Source: Clostridiales bacterium (lineage in GTDB: Bacteria; Bacillota; Clostridia; Saccharofermentanales; Saccharofermentanaceae). Taken from it: a stretch of 47,208 bases of DNA. Both the position numbers and the translations under genes were made by a program. The stretch spans positions 1 to 47,208 of the forward strand of contig JAFWLP010000034.1 of the NCBI GenBank assembly GCA_017511005.1, read 5' to 3'. The notes below the pieces were generated by a model. That model was not told the DNA's origin. It ran no database searches and saw nothing but the letters and a program-made list of their open reading frames with translations. This document shows positions 42,174 to 47,208 of this stretch, piece after piece. The stretch's first letter is position 1. Each line of letters opens with the position of its first letter.

Positions 42174-42218
42174 TCTTCGGTAATTTGAAGATATACGATC
42201 TTATAAAGGAGAAAAGAG

Positions 42219-42479
42219 ATGCCTAATATCAAATCAGCTATCAAGCGTGTAAACGTTTCCGAGAAGAAGGCTGCTGCCAATAAGAGCAAGAAGAGTGCCA
42301 TCCGCACGACTGTCAAGAAGGCAAAGGCTGATATTGCTTCCGGCGAGAATCTTGATGCTACGCTCAAGACAACACAGAAGGCATTGGACAAGGCTGCTGC
42401 AAAGGGCCACATGAGCAAGAACGCAGCTTCCAGAACTAAGTCCAGACTTGCTAAGGCTGCTAACGCTGCCAAGGCTTAA
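42219..42479 (+). CDS. rpsT: Ribosomal protein S20
   Basis: An 86-residue protein of the small ribosomal subunit. MPNIKSAIKRVNVSEKKAAANKSKKSAIRT and the Ala/Lys-rich C-terminus ending HMSKNAASRTKSRLAKAANAAKA are typical. AAAGGAG lies upstream. It has its own promoter and a strong terminator, as is usual for rpsT. Confidence 0.97.
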   Translation: MPNIKSAIKRVNVSEKKAAANKSKKSAIRTTVKKAKADIASGENLDATLKTTQKALDKAAAKGHMSKNAASRTKSRLAKAANAAKA

Positions 42480-42503
42480 TTAACGTATCTGATAATAAAT
42501 CCG

Positions 42504-42540
42504 AGCCGTCTGCCTGATCATCAGGCGGACGGCTTTGTTG
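42504..42540 (+). terminator. Terminator of rpsT
   Basis: A 14-pair stem (one G-T pair) AGCCGTC.../...GACGGCT around TCA, followed by TTGTTGT. Confidence 0.85.
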
Positions 42541-42545
42541 TGCGC

Positions 42546-43835
42546 TTATTTGAGTATTACGGGTATTGCTTCCCATTCAGAAGCAGTGTCTCTTCCGTAG
42601 AGTTTCCAGCCGGTTGAAGCTGCGCGCATGTCGAGTTCGAAGATCCTTTTAAGAGAAGCGTCAGATGACTGGAGTTCCAGGCAGTCCGAAGGTCTGTTAA
42701 TGATCGGAATGCTGCTGCATTTCCCCATGATCTTAAGGCAGTATTTGCCTTCGCTGTTGAAACCGAGGACTCTGATGTACGGCGGTGTCTTAATGTGCAG
42801 TATCTGTTCATCCTGGCTGGTGATCATGCTTGCCAAAGCACGCTCGATCCTGGTCAGTGTATATCTCTTTGTCGATATCTTTTCCTCGAAAACCTTCAGT
42901 GTATGATCATCATCGGGAATTGTTCCGGGTCTGATGTTGCAGGCGAAATTCCTGATGTAGCCTGACAGGTCATCACTCATGTAAGCAATGCCTTCAAGAG
43001 AAGATGCCGCTGCAATGTTCATGCAGTCTCTTATGTATCCGGCATAATCAGGAAAAGAGAATACCCCGCCCGAATTGGAGGAAAGCATGGTGCCCAATGC
43101 CGCATCGGGCATGAGACCGTTAAGGGCCGATGCAATGGCCGATCTGGAGAAACCAGACGGAGCCGTTCCGGATATTATTCGACGTATGGCAGACGCGCCC
43201 GGCATGTTGCTCATGACCTCCTGAGAATTGTAAGCGTCACCTTCGCGCTTTATCATGATGACATTGATCCTGTTGTTCCTGTCATATTTTCTCAATGCTA
43301 TAAGGTAATCCAGTGCCAGGATCGAATTCGGAGAGGAAAGAGCGGAATCAAGGTCTCCCGTGATGCCTTTATCTCTCGCGTATTCCATTATGGCTGATGC
43401 TCTTGCGCGGGGATAACTGATCCCGGTGGAAACATAACCGCTTATCAGTTCGTTGAACGAAGGATCGTCCTGGAAACCGGTGGCTGCCAGAGCCTTAAGA
43501 AGTCCGGTGTCACCAGTGTCGACACCGAAAGCGATATCGGTGACCACGCCCGTTGAAATCAGTTCTGACACGGCACCTTCGGCAAATCTTGAAGACGGCG
43601 CGCAGGAGAAACTGAACGGAAGCTCCAGTACCACGTCGCTTCCGCATAAAAGCGCCTGTCTGGCGCGAACGGCCGGAGGACATATGGCCGGAAGACCCCT
43701 CTGCGTGAAAAAGCCGGATATGACGGGCATAACTATCGCGCGTGGATCATTAACGGTCTCCCGTGCTTTCTTTATCAGGTATTCGTGACCGTTATGAAAG
43801 GGATTAAATTCCGCAATTATTCCTATGACCCGCAA
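42546..43835 (-). CDS. tmcAL: tRNA(Met) cytidine acetate ligase
   Basis: A 429-residue protein of the TmcAL (YlbM, DUF795) family, which activates acetate with ATP and acetylates C34 of elongator tRNA-Met. The nucleotidyltransferase signature GIIAEFNPFHNGHEYLI starts at residue 5, followed by MPVISGFFTQRGLPA and CGSDVVLELPFSFSCAP, all diagnostic. Length is typical. The start is TTG (43835-43833) with AAAGGA upstream. Acetate use fits the pta/ackA genes nearby, though no direct regulatory link is visible. Confidence 0.94.
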   Translation of the reverse strand: MRVIGIIAEFNPFHNGHEYLIKKARETVNDPRAIVMPVISGFFTQRGLPAICPPAVRARQALLCGSDVVLELPFSFSCAPSSRFAEGAVSELISTGVVTDIAFGVDTGDTGLLKALAATGFQDDPSFNELISGYVSTGISYPRARASAIMEYARDKGITGDLDSALSSPNSILALDYLIALRKYDRNNRINVIMIKREGDAYNSQEVMSNMPGASAIRRIISGTAPSGFSRSAIASALNGLMPDAALGTMLSSNSGGVFSFPDYAGYIRDCMNIAAASSLEGIAYMSDDLSGYIRNFACNIRPGTIPDDDHTLKVFEEKISTKRYTLTRIERALASMITSQDEQILHIKTPPYIRVLGFNSEGKYCLKIMGKCSSIPIINRPSDCLELQSSDASLKRIFELDMRAASTGWKLYGRDTASEWEAIPVILK

Positions 43836-43859
43836 TTTAAGAATATCCTTTGCTTTTGG

Positions 43860-43865
43860 TATAAT
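43860..43865 (+). promoter_or_regulatory. Extended -10 promoter of the secreted-protein gene
   Basis: TGG-TATAAT with a poor -35; predicted start near 43872, 32 bases before the ATG at 43904. It lies between the tmcAL promoter and its start codon. Confidence 0.6.
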
Positions 43866-43879
43866 CTTTGATTGTAAAG

Positions 43880-43909
43880 ATTATATTTCATAAGGCGGAG
43901 TTTATGCAA
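43880..43909 (-). promoter_or_regulatory. Promoter of tmcAL
   Basis: On the minus strand TTGCAT (43909-43904), 18 bases, consensus TATAAT (43885-43880). Its -35 sits on the start codon of the divergent gene, so the two transcripts overlap. Confidence 0.7.
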
Positions 43910-45256
43910 CGCAAGGGGATTGCGGAGATCGGCAAAGGCAGGATAATTACGGGTGCGGTGATAATCGCGCTTGCATTGGGCGTGACGGTCTACTATCTGT
44001 TCTATACTGGAAGATTCGGAGGCGGATCTAAGCTTAAGATCACGCCGCCTGCCCGTCTTGGTTATGAATGGAGCCATCTTGCTGCAGACAACAATATCGT
44101 CAGTGATTATCTTTTCGGAAGGACGAAAAAACTGATAGTCGCCAAAGGCGGAGACGGTATCCTTGCCGCTTCATCATATACGATAGCGGGACGTCTCGTT
44201 ACCCAGGAAGCTGAGGATTCCGGCATCTACATGCTGTCCGACCAGTCACTGCTGCTCAAGTGTTATGTAAGGGCCGGTGACAGGACAAATGCCGTCGCGC
44301 TCAAGGAAGATGTTGTAAAGAGGTTCAGGCTGCCGGACGGATCCTACAGATCTTATCTGTATGATGACGAGTCAGGGGAGGGCGAGGAATGGACATCCGT
44401 ATCCTCGATGATCGACTGGCTTGATGCGATGATGGAGTATTACGTTTCTTACGGAAGCGATGTTGATTACAAGGAGATAAAGAGTCTTGCGTCGGTTCTC
44501 TTTGACGGGGAAGGAAGACTTAATACCGAGAAGATCTCAGTTGCCAAATATGTGGAATCGCTCTATGTGAGCCTTGAAGATACCGGTGTTTATTCAGAAG
44601 ATGAGGAAGGTTCCATGGAGCAGCTTTACGGAACGATTACCGGAGAATCTGAAGGCGAGGAACTTGACAGCAGGGAGACTGAAGAAGAGATTGAAGGCGT
44701 GTTGCTTTCAAACATCAATCTCAGACTTATAAGAGATCTCGAGAATAACGGGCTGATCGCTGCGGGTGCTTATGAGAAGGCATTGGAAACCGTAAAAAAT
44801 GGGTTTGCCGGAGGCGGGTATCCGTTCTATGCCTATGCCACTTCAGGTGCGATGGATTGCGGCGACTATATATACAGCGGTCAGAATACGGGAACTATAG
44901 ACATTGCCCATAACGTAAAGACGATGAGGAATCTTGCCGAAGTGGGAGAACTGGACAGCGTCTCTTATGCGGAATTCAAGGAACAGACAATGAACAGCGG
45001 CAGGATCTATACGGAATTCGTGATAATGACAGGCAATTATTCCGGAAGGGAAGCAGTGAATTCTTATGCCGACGGCATGATGCTGGCCTATTACAAGGGG
45101 GATACGGACCTTTATTACAGGCTGTCCGGTACGCTCGGCAAAAGAGTTGCCACCAAATCCACGAGCCCTGCTCTTTACATGGTCTTCAGGGAAGAAAATG
45201 ACAGATATGTCTTCTATGCCAGAGAGAATCTGGGCACCCGTCTGGCGACCTCATGA
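43904..45256 (+). CDS. Membrane-anchored extracellular protein, possibly (alpha/alpha) barrel
   Basis: A 450-residue protein with one N-terminal membrane helix (about 15-33) and a long outside domain. The outside part reads as successive helix pairs (SDQSLLLKCYVRAGDRTNAVALKEDVVKRF, WTSVSSMIDWLDAMMEYYVSYG, ALETVKNGFAGGGYPFYAYA), a layout seen in alpha/alpha toroid glycosidases such as GH8, but I cannot find a convincing catalytic motif. An acidic stretch (EDEEGSMEQ..EGEELDSRETEEE, about 225-265) interrupts the middle. The ATG at 43904 with GGCGGAG upstream was chosen over a TTG at 43868. Function unknown. Confidence 0.55.
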   Translation: MQRKGIAEIGKGRIITGAVIIALALGVTVYYLFYTGRFGGGSKLKITPPARLGYEWSHLAADNNIVSDYLFGRTKKLIVAKGGDGILAASSYTIAGRLVTQEAEDSGIYMLSDQSLLLKCYVRAGDRTNAVALKEDVVKRFRLPDGSYRSYLYDDESGEGEEWTSVSSMIDWLDAMMEYYVSYGSDVDYKEIKSLASVLFDGEGRLNTEKISVAKYVESLYVSLEDTGVYSEDEEGSMEQLYGTITGESEGEELDSRETEEEIEGVLLSNINLRLIRDLENNGLIAAGAYEKALETVKNGFAGGGYPFYAYATSGAMDCGDYIYSGQNTGTIDIAHNVKTMRNLAEVGELDSVSYAEFKEQTMNSGRIYTEFVIMTGNYSGREAVNSYADGMMLAYYKGDTDLYYRLSGTLGKRVATKSTSPALYMVFREENDRYVFYARENLGTRLATS

Positions 45257-45271
45257 TCTCTTTCTTTTTAT

Positions 45272-45300
45272 TTGAAATAATATAGGTTTACGAGTATACT
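45272..45300 (+). promoter_or_regulatory. Promoter of pta-ackA
   Basis: TTGAAA (45272-45277), 17 bases, TATACT (45295-45300), 38 bases before the pta start. Confidence 0.8.
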
Positions 45301-45337
45301 TTTCACGACTAAAAATTCCAAAAGGAGATTAATATAT

Positions 45338-46426
45338 ATGGCATTTATTGATGACATCATGGCCAGAGCAAAAGCTGACAAGAAGACCATCGTTCTTCCC
45401 GAGTCAATGGACAGGAGAACCTTTGAGGCTGCCGAGAAGATCATTAAGGCAGACATGGCAAACATCATCATCATCGGTACACCCGAAGAGATCGCTAAGA
45501 ACTCAGAAGGTTTTGATATCACCGGTGCTACGATCGTAGATCCTTTCAACGATTCCAACAAGCAGAAATATCTCGACAAGTTCATCGAGCTCCGCGGTGT
45601 TGATACAATGGTTGCCGCAGCAAAGAAAAAGGCTGAGAAGAAGGGTCTTTCCGAAGAGGAGACAAACGCTCTCATCGCTGATGCACAGAAGAAGGGCATC
45701 ACACCCGAGAAGGCCCAGGCACAGATGGAATCCGATTATATGTACTATGCATGCCTTATGTGCAAGTGCGGTGATGCTGACGGCGCCGTATCAGGTGCTT
45801 GCCACTCCACAGGCAACACGATCCGTCCCGCACTTCAGCTTCTCAAGATGAAGCCGGGTATTTCTTCCGTTTCCGGATTTTTCCTTCTTGATGTACCGGA
45901 CTGCGATCTTGGAGAGCACGGTCTCTTTATTTTCGCTGACTGCGCTGTTAATACTGACGTAGATTCCGCCAAGCTCGCCGAGATAGCAAAGCTCTCCGCC
46001 GAGTCTTTCGAGCAGTTCATCGGCGCTCCAGCCAAGGTAGCAATGCTCTCTTACTCTTCTTACGGTTCCGCAAAGCATGACGACGTAACGAAAGTTGCTG
46101 AGGCTGTTAAGATCGCAAAAGAGAAGTATCCTGACCTCGTAGTTGACGGTGAGCTCCAGCTCGATGCGGCTCTCGTTGAAGAGGTCGGTCAGCTCAAGGC
46201 ACCCGGATCGCCGGTTGCAGGTCACGCAAACACACTGGTATTCCCTTCACTCGAAGCAGGCAACATCGGCTATAAGCTCGTTCAGAGACTTGCAAAGGCT
46301 CCCGCTTACGGACCGGTGCTCCAGGGTCTCGCACTTCCTGTTAATGACCTCTCAAGAGGATGCAACGCTGACGATATCGTCGGTACGGTTGCCATCACTG
46401 CTGTTCAGGCTCAGGCACAGGGCTGA
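45338..46426 (+). CDS. pta: Phosphate acetyltransferase
   Basis: A 362-residue Pta, which converts acetyl-CoA and phosphate to acetyl phosphate and CoA. IVLPESMDRRTFEAAEKI at the N-terminus, DGAVSGACHSTGNTIRPALQLL, FFLLDVP, FADCAVN, MLSYSSYGSA, DGELQLDAAL and a final PVNDLSRGCNADDIVGTVAITAVQAQ are the family's conserved stretches. It is about 30 residues longer than the average, from a charged insertion (about 90-120, KKKAEKKGLSEEETNAL). RBS AAAAGGAG. Together with nifJ and ackA it completes pyruvate-to-acetate with ATP gain. Confidence 0.96.
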   Translation: MAFIDDIMARAKADKKTIVLPESMDRRTFEAAEKIIKADMANIIIIGTPEEIAKNSEGFDITGATIVDPFNDSNKQKYLDKFIELRGVDTMVAAAKKKAEKKGLSEEETNALIADAQKKGITPEKAQAQMESDYMYYACLMCKCGDADGAVSGACHSTGNTIRPALQLLKMKPGISSVSGFFLLDVPDCDLGEHGLFIFADCAVNTDVDSAKLAEIAKLSAESFEQFIGAPAKVAMLSYSSYGSAKHDDVTKVAEAVKIAKEKYPDLVVDGELQLDAALVEEVGQLKAPGSPVAGHANTLVFPSLEAGNIGYKLVQRLAKAPAYGPVLQGLALPVNDLSRGCNADDIVGTVAITAVQAQAQG

Positions 46427-46465
46427 ATGAATTAAGACAACACTAAAGACAGGAGAAATATTCTA

Positions 46466-47208
46466 ATGAAGATCTTAGTTATCAACTGCGGAAGCTCATC
46501 CGCAAAGTTCCAGCTTTTCGACATCGATACAGGTGACGTTCTTGCAAAGGGTAATGCCGAGAGGATCGGTATCGACGGCAAGCTCACATATAAGCCCACG
46601 GGCAAGGATGAGTTCGTTTCAACAGAACCCATGCCTGACCACAAGGTTGCAGTAAAAATGATCCTTGATGCTCTTGTTGATCCCGATCACGGCGTTATCG
46701 CTGACGTATCGGAGATCGCAGCAGTAGGTCACAGAGTACTCCACGGCGGTAAGTACTACAGTGAGTCCGTTGTCGTTAATGATGATGTTAAGAGAGTCAT
46801 CAGAGAGTGCTTCCCGTTAGGACCTTTGCACAATCCCGCGAATCTCATCGGTATCGAGGCATGCGAGGATGTTCTTCCTGAGGGTACACCTCAAGTTGCA
46901 GTATTCGATACGGCATTCCATCAGACAATGCCCCCGAAGGCGTACACATATGCTCTTCCTTATGAGATTTCCGAGAAGTATGACATCCGCCGTTATGGTT
47001 TCCACGGAACATCCCACCGCTATGTAAGCCACAGAGTTGCGGATTTCCTCGGTAAGAAGTATGAGGATCTCAGGATCATCACATGCCACTTGGGCAACGG
47101 TTCTTCTTTCGCAGCTGTTAAGGACGGAAAGTGCCAGGATACATCAATGGGTCTTACACCTCTTGCCGGTATCTGCATGGGTACAAGAACAGGTGACATC
47201 GATCCCGC
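46466..47208 (+). CDS. ackA: Acetate kinase, N-terminal part
   Basis: The gene runs off the window end; 247 codons are visible with no stop. It makes ATP from acetyl phosphate. [19 protein letters not shown] (phosphate-1), [50 protein letters not shown] and [26 protein letters not shown] are all diagnostic. AGGAG lies ten bases before the ATG. It follows pta by 39 bases with no terminator, so they form one operon. Confidence 0.97.
   Translation, partial: MKILVINCGSSSAKFQLFDIDTGDVLAKGNAERIGIDGKLTYKPTGKDEFVSTEPMPDHKVAVKMILDALVDPDHGVIADVSEIAAVGHRVLHGGKYYSESVVVNDDVKRVIRECFPLGPLHNPANLIGIEACEDVLPEGTPQVAVFDTAFHQTMPPKAYTYALPYEISEKYDIRRYGFHGTSHRYVSHRVADFLGKKYEDLRIITCHLGNGSSFAAVKDGKCQDTSMGLTPLAGICMGTRTGDIDP

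Overview
This window is chromosomal DNA of a Gram-positive anaerobe, most likely a member of the Clostridia (Bacillota). The evidence is pyruvate:ferredoxin oxidoreductase at one edge and phosphotransacetylase/acetate kinase at the other, which together form an acetate-producing fermentation. HemZ, a type II pantothenate kinase, YebC, DUF6062, and a type IV pilus system without outer-membrane parts point the same way. Promoters are classical sigma-A type and ribosome sites are strong (AGGAGG-like). I see no phage, insertion sequence or CRISPR. The species cannot be named from sequence reading alone. || Layout. (1) 1-2728: 3' part of nifJ with a terminator. (2) 2844-6518: a translationally coupled operon of a DnaD-like primosome protein, a DnaC-type loader, AcpS, and a membrane SH3 protein whose C-terminus is a dead NlpC/P60 domain. 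(3) 6547-9667: rpmB (L28), then on the minus strand a DUF4015 putative glycosidase followed by serS. (4) 9757-14105: a Nudix-fold protein with a damaged Nudix box, YigZ, HtrA, a 42-residue membrane miniprotein, and on the minus strand a SurA-like anchored foldase. (5) 14241-20356: two YfhO-family membrane proteins and a DEDDh exonuclease, coupled by overlaps. (6) 20371-22864: a 755-residue PilX/PulK-like protein with a pilin-type N-terminus, its own promoter and a perfect bidirectional terminator. (7) 22882-25947, minus strand: yebC, a P-loop/Asp23 fusion ATPase, DUF6062, and a DsrE-like protein. (8) 26029-35510: the type IV pilus locus pilB-pilT-pilC-pilM-pilN-like-pilO-like, two very short pilins each with its own promoter, and two larger prepilins. 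(9) 35571-40789: coaW, a DUF1624 acyltransferase, a DUF3810 metalloprotease-like protein, hemZ and a helical-repeat membrane protein. (10) 40795-42540: tRNA-Pro(UGG), a DUF4870-like membrane protein, a SpoU rRNA/tRNA methyltransferase and rpsT. (11) 42546-47208: tmcAL, a secreted or anchored protein of unknown function, pta and the 5' part of ackA. || How the parts work together. The most interesting part is the pilus system. PilB carries two complete MshEN motifs, so it probably senses c-di-GMP. The major pilin candidates are almost only the N-terminal helix (57 and 61 mature residues). The large PilX-like gene 5 kb upstream has an upstream promoter element nearly matching the one in front of the second mini-pilin, which ties it to the same regulon. 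No prepilin peptidase (PilD) is in the window, so it must lie elsewhere. Several other genes look like enzymes that have lost their catalytic residues (NlpC/P60, Nudix, second YfhO, DsrE-like). No stretch longer than about 300 bases lacks a gene.
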